A stretch of DNA of 21,231 nt from Planctomycetota bacterium (GCA_030740295.1 JASLXP010000407.1:1-21231); one strand, 5' to 3'. Counted from the first letter of the stretch, positions 1-8,419 are shown. Notes: a model not told the origin generated them from the sequence alone. Numbers and translations: made by a program.

Positions 1-77
1 GGCGTGAGCTTCGGACAGACCTCCCCGCGGGCGAGGAGGATGGAGAGGATATGCGGAACTGGACGGCTATGTTTGCG

Positions 78-1598
78 TCATGTGTACGATGCCTTGGTTT
101 GGTTTTTTATGAATTGGAATGTGTCGAGGAAGATTCCCGTCCAGTCGTTCCAGGAGAGGAACCGATGGATGAGCTTTCGCGCGGTTTTGATGATCTGAGC
201 TGGGACAAACACCATGGCATGGATGTAGCGCTTAAATTCCATTTTGAGAAGTTGCGATTGCTCTCGCTTGGGTTCGACGTGGAATGCATGCCAGATTTTC
301 ATGTTCCACGCGAGCGAGGCCATTACCATGTACGCCCAATTGGAGGTGAGGTCTCCCGATGGCATGCGCATGGCATGGACTCCGTTCTTGAGTTGCTCGA
401 TGAGATTCTCCTGATGACACCGGTCATTGGATTCGAAGACAATCTCTTCCGCTGATTTGTCTTCGAGGTTGCTGATGTAAAAGAAGAACCGTTCTTGTGG
501 GAAGAGTTCCGTCTGGCCCTGGGTGACTTTTATTATTTTCTTGAGGACGATCATGCGGTAGGTCTTTTTGCATGCAGTCGGGCTGTACGGGAATTCGGCA
601 ATCCACTCTTCTTCGAGTTGCAGGTTTTTGTATTCTTTTTTGATGACGACCTGTTCTTTAATATTGTCCGGGCGCTCTCTTGGTTTAGTCTTGATCTTGT
701 GCTTTTCACGCCGTTCGAGAGGCTTCCATGCGTCTTCGGGCAGAGCCTCGGCGAGCCCGACGAGGTTCTGCTTTGCATCCATTCCGAAAACAAAGTGCAC
801 GCCGCGGTCAGCCCATCTGTCGAGATGAGTGCATTGGCTGAAGTCCGTATCTCCACGAAGCAAAACCGTGTCGAAACACTGGAGCACTAAATCGATGGCC
901 TTATCGATCCAGACGTGGGCGCCTTCCGCCGACCCGCTGTTGCCGGGACGGTTGACGAGGAATAACGGCTCCATCGTATTGGCCAGGGAAACGACCAGCG
1001 GCATGTATCCCCAGACGCCTTTGTAGGAAAGACTCATCCCTTCTTTGCATTCGCCGGTTGTGCCGACGATGGTTCCATCAGAGTCAATGACGGCCTGGCG
1101 GCGCTGCAACTTGGGGAGAAACCGTTTCCAGACCTTCAGCCGCACTTCATTGAATACTTCCATCAACGTGACCACGTCCTCCTGCTCAAAACGACGGGTG
1201 AAGTCGCCGCTGGTGGTCGGGTCGGGAATACGTTTGGCCTGTAGCGCATCAAGAACGGCTTCGCACTTGCGGAGATTTTCGATGTCCTCCAGGCAAGTTC
1301 CCCCGCAAAGAATATTAATCGCTATCGTTAATACATGGTCGGATTCGAAATAAGGTTTTCGGACCTTGAACAATCGGAGCTTCGAGTTGATGGCATCGAC
1401 GAGCCCCAAAGTGTTCGCCAAGTGCACGAAAGCTCCGATGCCACCAGGAGCAATGGCCTGGCTCTTGTCCGACAGCTCGTAGTGAACATTACCACTTTGA
1501 ATCACCGGCTGAGACGACACCCGATCTCCACGATGATCAAGACGCCTCTCGCGTTTTCGCTTCTTTTTATTGAATTTCTTTCTATCCTTCTTCTTCAT
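78..1598 (-). CDS. IS1380-family transposase
   Basis: This 506-aa protein is a DDE transposase of the IS1380 group, which moves its insertion sequence by cut-and-paste. It has a very basic N-terminus (lysine/arginine-rich residues 1-25), a core with candidate catalytic acids at D172/D174 ([10 protein letters not shown]), D250/D252 (LLRGDTDFS) and E397 ([13 protein letters not shown]), and a family-typical C-terminal region with [13 protein letters not shown]. The length is normal for the family and the frame is intact, so the element may be active. The ATG at 1598 is preceded by GGAGG about 8 nt upstream, which supports this start. The stop codon lies 77 nt from the window edge. I could not find a left terminal inverted repeat convincingly matching the right flank, so the IS boundary on that side may be near or beyond position 1. 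Family assignment rests on recognition of the sequence; the exact catalytic residues are inferred. Confidence 0.93.
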   Translation of the reverse strand: MKKKDRKKFNKKKRKRERRLDHRGDRVSSQPVIQSGNVHYELSDKSQAIAPGGIGAFVHLANTLGLVDAINSKLRLFKVRKPYFESDHVLTIAINILCGGTCLEDIENLRKCEAVLDALQAKRIPDPTTSGDFTRRFEQEDVVTLMEVFNEVRLKVWKRFLPKLQRRQAVIDSDGTIVGTTGECKEGMSLSYKGVWGYMPLVVSLANTMEPLFLVNRPGNSGSAEGAHVWIDKAIDLVLQCFDTVLLRGDTDFSQCTHLDRWADRGVHFVFGMDAKQNLVGLAEALPEDAWKPLERREKHKIKTKPRERPDNIKEQVVIKKEYKNLQLEEEWIAEFPYSPTACKKTYRMIVLKKIIKVTQGQTELFPQERFFFYISNLEDKSAEEIVFESNDRCHQENLIEQLKNGVHAMRMPSGDLTSNWAYMVMASLAWNMKIWHAFHVEPKREQSQLLKMEFKRYIHAMVFVPAQIIKTARKLIHRFLSWNDWTGIFLDTFQFIKNQTKASYT

Positions 1599-1620
1599 CT
1601 GAAAAGCCTCCGTTCATCTA

Positions 1621-1646
1621 TTGATCAGCCTGATCAAAAAACGATC
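1621..1646. promoter_or_regulatory. GATC-rich palindrome in the transposase leader
   Basis: TTGATCAG-C-CTGATCAA at 1621-1637 is a perfect 8-1-8 palindrome, and three GATC sites lie within 24 bp (1623, 1632, 1643). It falls between the hairpin and the transposase start, where a promoter or operator would be. Dam-type methylation sites in transposase promoters are known for other IS families (IS10, IS50). A regulatory role here is inference, and the host may not have a GATC methylase. Confidence 0.4.
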
Positions 1647-1680
1647 AAAAACGCCGCCAGAGACAACCTGGCGGCGTTAC
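1641..1680 (-). terminator. Hairpin plus T-tract guarding the transposase promoter
   Basis: A perfect 11-bp stem is formed by 1650-1660 and 1668-1678 with a 7-nt loop. Read on the minus strand it is followed by TTTTTGATCGTTTTTT, the layout of a rho-independent terminator. It sits upstream of the transposase, so it would stop transcription entering the IS from outside, a known way for insertion sequences to avoid activation by read-through. An outer inverted repeat, AAAGCCTCCGT (1603-1613) and ACGGAGGCTTT (1679-1689), encloses it; the inner copy contains the transposase ribosome binding site. Confidence 0.7.
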
Positions 1681-1709
1681 GGAGGCTTTAAACAAAACTC
1701 ATGCCAAGC

Positions 1710-1832
1710 CTATCGCGCTTGTACTGGGACTAGTTTCGTGAGTTGCCCCAGCTCTGGGGGAACGCTCGTCAGTTGATTGCCGGACAGCTCGAGCCTCTGC
1801 AGATTCGTGAGCTGGGTCAATTCCGGGGGAAA
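1710..1832 (-). pseudogene. Leucine-rich-repeat protein, C-terminal remnant
   Basis: On the minus strand this stretch reads IFPPELTQLTNLQRLELSGN followed by QLTSVPPELGQLTKLVPVQAR and a TAG stop. This is about one and a half bacterial LRRs of the 23-residue type (consensus LPPELxQLTNLxxLxLSGNQLT). Upstream of about 1832 the same frame loses all repeat character and the opposite strand becomes a conserved ATPase domain, so only the last 40 or so codons of the LRR gene survive. The relic lies between the insertion sequence and the truncated ATPase and marks a rearrangement junction. The LRR reading is strong; the cause of the truncation is inferred. Confidence 0.75.
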
Positions 1833-3240
1833 GATCGGCCGGGACCGTGAAGTGGGCCTGCTCGAGGAGCGATGGGAACAGGCAGCGGAAGGGATGGGCC
1901 AGATCGTGCTGCTCATCGGCGAAGCAGGGCTTGGCAAATCTCGACTGGTCCACGTGATGAAAGAGCATGTGACCCAACAGAGCACTGAAGACGGGGATCC
2001 CATTATTGAATGGCGCACAACACCGCACCATCAAAACAGCAGCTTCTATCCACCGACGGAGTGCTTTGAACGAATCCTCGGCCTGGGTGGGCACTCGCCC
2101 GGCCAAAAGCTCGACAAACTGGCGGCTCACCTGGAAGAGCTAAACCTTGACGGTGATGAGGAGATCGGGCTGCTGGCGTCACTCCTCTCGGTCCCGCTCG
2201 ACGGCCGCTATCCGCCATTGAAGCTCAACCCGCAGCTTCAGAAAGAAAAAACGTTCGACCTCCTCGTGGACTGGCTGAAAGAATGCTCGTACCGGCAGCC
2301 GGTACTTTTTATCGTAGAGGATTTGCACTGGGTCGATCCCACGACACTCGAATTCCTGGAATTGCTGGTGGACCAGGGATTCAGCGACAGCATCCTGACG
2401 CTGCTCACGTTCCGGCCGGAATTCGAGACCCCCTGGAAGAGCAAAGCGCATCAGACACAGGTGGCCCTCAACCGTCTGACCAAACGCCAGCTTGGAGAAA
2501 TGATGGTCCTGAAGTCCGGTATAAAGAAGATCCCGCAAAACGTGATCGATCTGGTGGTTGAGCGCACGGATGGTGTCCCGCTGTTCGTCGAGGAATTCAC
2601 CACCATGGTGCTCGAGCAGGGCAGTATCCGAGAGGTGGATGGTGAGATGCACATGTCGGAGAGCTTCCCCGTTCACGAAATACCCGCCACGCTCCAAGAC
2701 CTGCTGATGGCCCGTCTGGACCGCATGGCAAGCGACATCGAGGTCGTCCAGCTTGGGGCGGCCGTCGGCCGGGAATTCTCGCACGAACTGATTCAGGCCG
2801 TCTCCCCTCTTCAGGAACGGGAGCTCCAATCTGAGCTGGAAAAACTTGTCGAGGCGGAGCTGCTCTTCCAGCGAGGGCGGGGGCACCGATCGCGCTACAT
2901 CTTCAAGCACGCTCTGATTCAGGATGCGGCTTACCAGTCACTCCTGAAGAAGAAACGGCAGCAGTTCCATCAACAGATTGCAGAAGTTCTGGAAAAGCAG
3001 TTTCCGGATACGGCCAGTAATCAGCCAGAGCTTCTGGCGCATCATTTCACGGAGGCGAGCCTTGCGCAGCAGGCAGTGGAGTACTGGGGACGGGCAGGAA
3101 CTCGGGCTCTGGGCCGCTGCGCGCACATCGAGGCCATTGGCCATCTCAACCGGGGGATCGATGATTACGACGCAGGGGATCGGACCCCCGCCATGAAAAA
3201 GCTGCCAGTCGAGGAATGGGCCCAGGCAGTGGAAAAGTGA
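1833..3240 (+). pseudogene. AAA_16-type ATPase fragment (cyclase/LuxR-style regulator), truncated at both ends
   Basis: The frame is open from about 1777, but its first 20 codons are antisense to an LRR relic, so real homology starts near IGRDREVGLLEERW. It carries a Walker A site (GEAGLGKS), a Walker B-like segment (VLFIVEDLHWVDPTT), and the RLDRM and FKHALIQDAAYQSLL segments typical of the ATPase module found behind class III adenylate/guanylate cyclase or kinase domains and before TPR repeats. The N-terminal catalytic domain is absent. The C-terminus stops after the first TPR-like segment (AVEYWGRAGTRAL...AIGHLNRGI), and the last 26 or so residues look unrelated. Full-length relatives usually exceed 1,000 residues, against about 470 here. 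No plausible start with a ribosome binding site exists. I read it as a non-functional internal fragment, although the remaining frame is free of stops, so the break may be recent. Confidence 0.75.
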
Positions 3241-3250
3241 GATAGCAAGC

Positions 3251-4402
3251 ATGTCCGTCGTCCACCATCTGCACGCGAGGGCAAGGCACACCGACGACGG
3301 CCTGATGGTCAGGCTGGGACAGTTCCTCGACGAAGCCTGCCTGCACGACTTGGTCAAGAAAAAAGGCGATCTCGTCGCTGTCAAAATTGACGTCGGGGAA
3401 TTGGGCGCCCTCAGCTATCCCCGCCCCCCCATGGTCAGGGCCGTGGTGGAGAAGATCGTGGAACTTGGCGGCGACCCGTTGATCATGGACACCACACGGC
3501 TCAATAACTCGGCGCGCAGTATTGGATGGAATTGGATGGAGGCCGCGACCATCAACGGCTATACCACCGCGTCCCTCGGCCGGGCCGTCGTCCTGGGTGA
3601 CGGCTACACGGGCGAAGAGGGCGAGCTCCTGCCCATTGACGGCGATGAATTGGGTGGCGTCGAGGTGGCTCGAAGCATTACTGAGTACGCTGCACTCATC
3701 GTCATTTCCCATGTAACCGGCCATCCCTTTGCCGGCCTCTCCGGAGCCCTCCTCAATTTCGGTCTGGGATGCAGCGCGCAGAGGGGCAAGTGGCGAATTC
3801 ACGGGCCCCTTAAGCCTCAGGTTACGGACACATGCGATGGCTGCGGTCTATGTGTCGATCGCTGCATAGGCCAAGCCATCAGCCTGGATAATTCTGTTGC
3901 CGAGATCGACAAGGAGCTGTGCCGCGGCTGCGCTTATTACTGCATGGCCGCCTGCCCATGCGACGCCATCACGGTGGACAGCGAAAGTACCGCACGTTTC
4001 CAGAAAAGAGTGGTTGAAGCAGCAAGCGCCGTCCATGTCGCGGCACAGGGCAAGGTCCACTTCTTTAACTTATTGATGGACATCGTTCCTTACCCCGATT
4101 ACTACCCGTTCTCCGACGTAGCCGTGGCGCCGGACGCGGGACTGTTGTCCTCGCGGGACCCGGTGGCCATTGACCAGGCCAGCGTGGACCTTATTGACGC
4201 ATCGCCCGGCCTGCCCAATTCCGCGGCCGAGGAGCGCGGCGCCATGGAACCAGGTAAGGGCAAGCTGGCCCGCATTACAGGAGTTGATCCTCTGGCAATG
4301 CTCGACTACGCGTCTAACTACGGCTTGGGAAGCCGCCGATACGAGCTGAGTGTTTCTCAATCCAAGCAGGAGAATTCCAATGGATCGTCAGGCCGAGTTT
4401 GA
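3251..4402 (+). CDS. DUF362 domain protein with two 4Fe-4S ferredoxin motifs
   Basis: The 383-aa protein has a DUF362 domain (about residues 1-185; KKGDLVAVKIDVGE, VISHVTGHPFAGLSGALLNFGLGC) followed by a ferredoxin insert with C195-C198-C201-C205 and C224-C227-C231-C235. The first is a classical CX2CX2CX3C motif; the second is CX2CX3CX3CP, with one extra spacer residue. The family is usually described as a putative Fe-S protein of unknown reaction. The ATG at 3251 lies 10 nt after the stop of the upstream ATPase fragment and has only a weak Shine-Dalgarno (GAGATAG), so any native promoter or upstream operon partner may have been lost in the rearrangement. The end overlaps the Mrp gene start by 23 nt, implying translational coupling and joint work on iron-sulfur clusters. 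Confidence 0.88.
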   Translation: MSVVHHLHARARHTDDGLMVRLGQFLDEACLHDLVKKKGDLVAVKIDVGELGALSYPRPPMVRAVVEKIVELGGDPLIMDTTRLNNSARSIGWNWMEAATINGYTTASLGRAVVLGDGYTGEEGELLPIDGDELGGVEVARSITEYAALIVISHVTGHPFAGLSGALLNFGLGCSAQRGKWRIHGPLKPQVTDTCDGCGLCVDRCIGQAISLDNSVAEIDKELCRGCAYYCMAACPCDAITVDSESTARFQKRVVEAASAVHVAAQGKVHFFNLLMDIVPYPDYYPFSDVAVAPDAGLLSSRDPVAIDQASVDLIDASPGLPNSAAEERGAMEPGKGKLARITGVDPLAMLDYASNYGLGSRRYELSVSQSKQENSNGSSGRV

Positions 4403-5354
4403 TGAACTGAAGCGGAAAGCCCGAGAAGAACTGCTCGCCCAACACGGGCCCATTGCCAAAGCACTCAAGGGAGTGAGACACCGGGTGGCCATCTTCAGCG
4501 GCAAGGGTGGCGTCGGCAAGACCTGCGCAACGGTAAACCTCGGGGCCGCTTTGCACGAAGCCGGCTACAAAGTTGCCATCTTCGACGCGGATGTGCATGG
4601 GCCCGGTGTGCCCAAGACGCTCGGCATCCTCGGACGGGTGGACGTGGCCCCGGGACACGATGGCGGGCACCAGGGCCTGCGGTTCGAGCTGATGGATTCG
4701 GAACACGGGCTGAAGGTTATTTCTGTGGCCTCCATCTGGCCCGGCGACGAAGTGCCCATTATGTGGAAGGGGCCTCACAAGATGCGAGCCCTTCGCCAAT
4801 TCCTGTGCGCCGTTAACTGGGGCAATCTGGATTTTCTGTTGGCCGACCTGCCCCCCGGCACCGGGGACGAAGTGCAGACCATCATGGGCTCCATCCCGGA
4901 TCTTGACGGCATGCTGGTCATCACCACCCCACAGGGACTGTCGACCATGGTCTGCAGCAAGGCCATCAACGCCGCACGCGAAATGAACGTTCCTATTCTC
5001 GGTCTGATCGAAAACATGAGTGTCTATGCATGTCCCCATTGCGGCGAGAAAGCTCATCTTTTCGGCCGGGAAAAAGGCGAGCGCCTTGCCAGAATGATGG
5101 ACGTTCCTTTCTGGGGGCACATTCCCTTCGGGGTCGAGATGGGAGAATCTATGGACGCCGGCGTGCCGGTAGTCAAAGGATGCCCGGACTCACCAGTCAC
5201 GGCCTCCTTTCGAGAGATGGCCCAGCAGTTGTTAACCAGACTGGAGATAGAAGGCCCTGTCGCCGAATCCGAGAAGGAAGACCCCCCTTCTCCTGAAGAC
5301 GACCATCCGCACCACCATCATCACCGCCATCCACACCGCCATCACCATCACTGA
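4380..5354 (+). CDS. mrp: Mrp/ApbC/NBP35-family P-loop Fe-S carrier ATPase with His-rich tail
   Basis: The 324-aa protein has the deviant Walker A of the SIMIBI class (FSGKGGVGKT, residues 39-48), IFDADVHGPGVPK, a Walker B-like LLADLPPGTGDE and the Fe-S-binding CPHC motif (C218, C221) that follows ENMSVYA. Family members hold and transfer 4Fe-4S clusters to apo-proteins in the cytoplasm. I start it at the ATG at 4380, with AGGAG about 7 nt upstream, rather than an in-frame start 30 nt earlier; this leaves a 23-nt overlap with the DUF362 gene. The C-terminus is unusual: 12 of the last 18 residues are His, preceded by an acidic Glu/Asp/Pro linker, suggesting extra metal binding or storage (inference). 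The neighbouring ferredoxin-type DUF362 protein is a likely partner or client. Confidence 0.93.
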   Translation: MDRQAEFDELKRKAREELLAQHGPIAKALKGVRHRVAIFSGKGGVGKTCATVNLGAALHEAGYKVAIFDADVHGPGVPKTLGILGRVDVAPGHDGGHQGLRFELMDSEHGLKVISVASIWPGDEVPIMWKGPHKMRALRQFLCAVNWGNLDFLLADLPPGTGDEVQTIMGSIPDLDGMLVITTPQGLSTMVCSKAINAAREMNVPILGLIENMSVYACPHCGEKAHLFGREKGERLARMMDVPFWGHIPFGVEMGESMDAGVPVVKGCPDSPVTASFREMAQQLLTRLEIEGPVAESEKEDPPSPEDDHPHHHHHRHPHRHHHH

Positions 5355-5370
5355 GACAGAGCGAGGAAAC

Positions 5371-5721
5371 GTGCCGGTCGAAACAGAGCTGACCAGGAAA
5401 GAAGAGTTGAATCACCTTACGACAGAGCTGGGAGAACGAGCCCTGGCCCTGTTCCGGCAATTCACAAGTGAGAAGGCCTCAGCAATCGAACTGCAGGCTC
5501 GATTGAGAGAGCTCGATACCGGGCCCATCATGACCCGATTCTGGGACGTCCTGACCAGCGATATGGAAAGCGCGCCTTGCTTCGAGGTCCTGCAACTGCT
5601 CAGTTCCCTTGAAAGCGAGATGGATTACCAGATCCAGCGTTACGGTGAAAGCTCCCTGTGGGACGACCTGACCGAACTGGAAAGCGCAGTAAGACGGATC
5701 AGAAAATCAGGCACTTGTTAA
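5371..5721 (+). CDS. Small hypothetical protein, probably helical, third gene of the Fe-S operon
   Basis: I do not recognise this 116-aa protein. It starts at a GTG preceded by GAGGAA about 4-5 nt upstream and begins only 16 nt after the Mrp stop, so it is probably co-transcribed. The composition is rich in Glu, Leu, Arg and Ser with no predicted signal peptide, membrane segment or Cys motif (two isolated Cys only), and the pattern of hydrophobics suggests an all-helical cytoplasmic protein. A short GCACTT/AAGTGC hairpin spans its stop codon but lacks a T-tract, so it is not a clear terminator. Its position suggests an accessory role with the two Fe-S proteins; that is inference only. Confidence 0.65.
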   Translation: MPVETELTRKEELNHLTTELGERALALFRQFTSEKASAIELQARLRELDTGPIMTRFWDVLTSDMESAPCFEVLQLLSSLESEMDYQIQRYGESSLWDDLTELESAVRRIRKSGTC

Positions 5722-5798
5722 GTGCTGAGGATTTGAAGACGACTGGACCAGATCCTCAAACCGGCTGAAGTCTCTCCTTACGTACCAAATTTCACACC

Positions 5799-6557
5799 AT
5801 GAAAAACACCGACAATGCGACCATCAAATCCGTCCTCCTTTGGGAGAACCAGCGACGTTACATTCGGGAGGCATTCAACGCGGGAACACTCAAGGGGGCC
5901 ATCGTCCCCACCGGCAGTACCGAACAGCACAACGAACATCTGGCCATGGAGCACGATACCGCCAGCGCATTGAGTGTCTCAAAGTTGGCGGCTGAGAAAC
6001 TTTTCCCTGAGGCAATCGTGACGACGCCCATTGCACTTGGTGTTGCCGAACACTGGATGCATCACAAAGGTACGCTGACGCTGCGTCCGGAAATATTCGG
6101 AGAAGTCCTTTACGACGTCTGCGACAGCCTGCGCCGTCATGGAATCAAGAACGTGCTCATCATCAACGGACACGCTGGCAACAACGGTCCGGCTCGTGAG
6201 CGCATCGATGGTTTTCGTGAGCGGCTTGGCATCAACCTCCTGTTCCATTCCTACTGGGACGCGTATACACAAGAGTTCATCGAAGAACATCTGGACTCCG
6301 GCCACTATCCCGGCCACGCAGCGGAATTCGAGACATCGATCGCCATGGCCGCTTTCCCGGAGAACGTCGATTGGGACGGCGTGGATTACGACGCAGCCGA
6401 TCTGCCCTCCGCGCATCAAACCGACTCAGAGCATGATCGCACCTATCACCAGGAAGCAAAACTGGCGACTGCTGCTAAAGGAAAGCTCCTGATCGATGTT
6501 GCCGTGGACTGGGTGGCGGATAAGTTGCAGCAGATGATCTCTGAATCAGAGAACTGA
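5799..6557 (+). CDS. Creatininase-family metal-dependent amidohydrolase
   Basis: The 252-aa length fits the creatininase family (creatinine amidohydrolase, MftE and relatives; hydrolysis of cyclic or ring amides and related substrates at a two-metal site). The family motifs are present: PTGSTEQHNEHL (E42, H44) with D53, INGHAGNNG (H125) and HAAEFETS (E176). The usual QHGxHLP reads QHNEHLA here, a small departure next to metal ligands that suggests a substrate other than creatinine. No good Shine-Dalgarno precedes the ATG. It lies 77 nt after the preceding unknown gene and may or may not share its transcript. The family is confident; the substrate is unknown. Confidence 0.9.
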   Translation: MKNTDNATIKSVLLWENQRRYIREAFNAGTLKGAIVPTGSTEQHNEHLAMEHDTASALSVSKLAAEKLFPEAIVTTPIALGVAEHWMHHKGTLTLRPEIFGEVLYDVCDSLRRHGIKNVLIINGHAGNNGPARERIDGFRERLGINLLFHSYWDAYTQEFIEEHLDSGHYPGHAAEFETSIAMAAFPENVDWDGVDYDAADLPSAHQTDSEHDRTYHQEAKLATAAKGKLLIDVAVDWVADKLQQMISESEN

Positions 6558-6662
6558 GGGGAAACGGACACAGTAATTCGGGACAGGTTGATTGAAGCAA
6601 CGGTTATTCTGTTCGAAATTACTCTGTCTTTTGTCAGTCATCATTAATCAGAGGAATGCACA

Positions 6663-7181
6663 ATGTCGTACTTCAATGTCAAACAACGCGGGAAACTCAC
6701 CTATTACTACAAGGGAGATGCGCCCACCCTCTCGTGCCTTGTGACCGAGGAGCAGCCGGATGGTGATTTGAAGGTCTACTTTGCAGGGCTCACCGGAGGA
6801 TATTCTGCGAAGGGCGTGCTCGGCCTGGAAGAACTGACGACCATGGAACCGGAGATCGAGATTCCGCTTGTCTTCCGTTCCTGGGAGCTCTGGCTGAAAG
6901 AAGCGGGCCTCTGCGAATCGCTGGAAGATGTGGATTTCATCGAAGTGCACGCCTTCGGCGCCCAGCCCAAATCACCCAGCCCGCTCTCCGATCCCGATGG
7001 GTACGCGGCCGAGCAGAAGCGACTCTACGCGGCGTACTCGAAAGCCTATTCAGGCTTCTTCAAAGAACAGCTCCCCGAGCACGGTCTTCCCGCCCGTTTT
7101 ACAGTGCATCTGGTGGATTTCCCGGATAAGGCAGCGTCGTACGAGCTCTATTCGGTAGGTCTGCTTCAGCGGAACAGGTGA
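6663..7181 (+). CDS. Hypothetical protein, 172 aa, soluble
   Basis: I do not recognise a family. The start at 6663 is well supported by AGAGGA about 8 nt upstream. The protein has no signal peptide or membrane span. The first half is beta-rich (TYYYKGDAPTLSCLV, GDLKVYFAGLTGGYSAKG) and the second half holds a Tyr/Ala-rich helical stretch (EQKRLYAAYSKAYSGFF) and a basic tail. It follows the creatininase gene after a 105-nt gap and converges with the metallophosphoesterase gene. Codon pattern and a good ribosome binding site support it as a real gene. Confidence 0.6.
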   Translation: MSYFNVKQRGKLTYYYKGDAPTLSCLVTEEQPDGDLKVYFAGLTGGYSAKGVLGLEELTTMEPEIEIPLVFRSWELWLKEAGLCESLEDVDFIEVHAFGAQPKSPSPLSDPDGYAAEQKRLYAAYSKAYSGFFKEQLPEHGLPARFTVHLVDFPDKAASYELYSVGLLQRNR

Positions 7182-7279
7182 GAATCAGATTGGTCTTTGA
7201 GGCGGCTTTGCGATCAGTGAGTTCCAAGACACAATCAATCGAATTGCGGGCTCGATGCCTCGAGATTCTCTGAATCCAT

Positions 7280-8242
7280 TCACTCATCAAGACCTTCATC
7301 GTCATCATCCATTTCGACGACGTCTTCATCGATCTCGACGACATCGTGTGGCAGCAGGCGGCTGACCAGATCATCCGAGAGGCCAGCGTCCTGAATCTTC
7401 TGGATGGTGGGCGATGAATCGTATTCCACGCGATGGAATTGGACCGTCATCGCCTCCGAATCGTAAATAACATAGGTGGGCCGCCGGTCGTCGCCGCGGG
7501 GCTGGCCCACAGAGCCGACGTTGATGAGATAGAGATTGCTGGAATCGAGCTCGACGAATTCCTCATGGGTCGAGCTCACCTCGCCCATGATGATGATGCT
7601 GCCGCCGTAGGACATGCGTTCCTCCGCGGGAAGGCTCCAGACAACCGGGAAGTGGGTGTGCGCATGGAAACAGATCTTCACGTTGTCCATGGTGTTCGAC
7701 TCGAAGACCTTGAGCGCACTCTGATCGTCCCGGATGTATTCAAATGAGACATCCCGCGGCGAGGCATGGACGCTGATAACGCCCTCCATTATCTCGATAC
7801 GTTCTTCGAGCCGGGTGGAGAGGAATTCGCGAGTGGTATCGGTCATCCGTTCGACGGTCCAGTTGATGGTCTCTTCGGCATCGGCTTTGACCGGGATGTA
7901 CTTGCGGGTCTCCTGGTTTTTGTATGCCTGGATGATCTCGAGCTGGCTGGCAAACTCGCCTTCCTCCATCACCCGTGCAAGGGTTTGCTGGTTGCGAATG
8001 TTAACGAATTCACAAACACCAATTGCCGCTGCATCGTGGTTTCCGATGTTGTGCCGCATCTCGATGCCGCCCTCTTCCATGGCCAGGAGCAATTCGATAG
8101 TCTCATTGGGGTTCGGCCCGTACCCGACATAATCGCCAAGGCAATAGGCCCGATCGAATTCTTCCTCTTTCAGCCTCTCGGCAACGGCTTCGAGGGCCTC
8201 AATGTTTCCGTGGATGTCAGATATCAGAAGGATGCGGGGCAT
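7280..8242 (-). CDS. Calcineurin-like metallophosphoesterase (YfcE/MJ0936-type)
   Basis: The 320-aa protein shows the full two-metal phosphoesterase signature in order: SDIHGN (D9, H11), CLGDYVGYGPNP (D37), IGNHD (N68, H69), SVHASPRD (H159) and FHAHTHFPV (H193, H195). The family hydrolyses phosphodiesters or phosphomonoesters, including nucleotides and sometimes phosphoproteins; the substrate here cannot be told. The C-terminal tail is strongly acidic, with ten or more Asp/Glu in the last 20 residues, which is outside the catalytic fold. The start at 8242 has no strong Shine-Dalgarno, but MPRILLISDIHGN begins exactly at the fold's first strand. It is the third minus-strand gene after MoxR and DUF58, separated by 193 nt holding heptamer repeats. 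Confidence 0.9.
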   Translation of the reverse strand: MPRILLISDIHGNIEALEAVAERLKEEEFDRAYCLGDYVGYGPNPNETIELLLAMEEGGIEMRHNIGNHDAAAIGVCEFVNIRNQQTLARVMEEGEFASQLEIIQAYKNQETRKYIPVKADAEETINWTVERMTDTTREFLSTRLEERIEIMEGVISVHASPRDVSFEYIRDDQSALKVFESNTMDNVKICFHAHTHFPVVWSLPAEERMSYGGSIIIMGEVSSTHEEFVELDSSNLYLINVGSVGQPRGDDRRPTYVIYDSEAMTVQFHRVEYDSSPTIQKIQDAGLSDDLVSRLLPHDVVEIDEDVVEMDDDDEGLDE

Positions 8243-8355
8243 GGGAGCGTTATAAATAATTGTGGGAGCAACAGGCAGATGTACCTCAGGCTGCGGCCTT
8301 ACCTCGGAATCAATGTCTGATCAAACGGTCGCCCTGCTACGGGCATCGCACCTTC

Positions 8356-8369
8356 AGTATCCAATATCC
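8356..8369. repeat. Heptamer pair AGTATCC-AATATCC
   Basis: Two consecutive 7-nt units, read on the minus strand as GGATATT GGATACT, lie in the gap between the DUF58 and metallophosphoesterase genes. They share the GGAT core of the larger arrays elsewhere in the window. Confidence 0.45.
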
Positions 8370-8419
8370 GTCCTGAATCCGCCGCTCAGATTGAGCCGGC
8401 CTGTGCGGATAAACTTACT

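Noticed and set aside
19..1686. IS ends defined by CCTCC at both sides (about 1.67 kb element)
   Set aside because: Only five bases match between the ends and no target duplication is visible; the size would fit but the evidence is too thin.
2179..2910. A 243-codon minus-strand frame inside the ATPase fragment
   Set aside because: It is a shadow of the plus-strand AAA_16 domain, which carries clear motifs.
4314..5120. A 268-codon minus-strand frame over the DUF362/Mrp genes
   Set aside because: It is antisense to the conserved Mrp motifs, with no family resemblance.
5711..5725. Terminator at the end of the 116-aa gene
   Set aside because: GCACTT/AAGTGC is a short stem with no T-tract following.
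6574..6630. Inverted repeat ACAGTAATTCG / CGAAATTACTCTGT before the 172-aa gene
   Set aside because: The arms pair only with several gaps; it lacks the period-7 units and may be chance.
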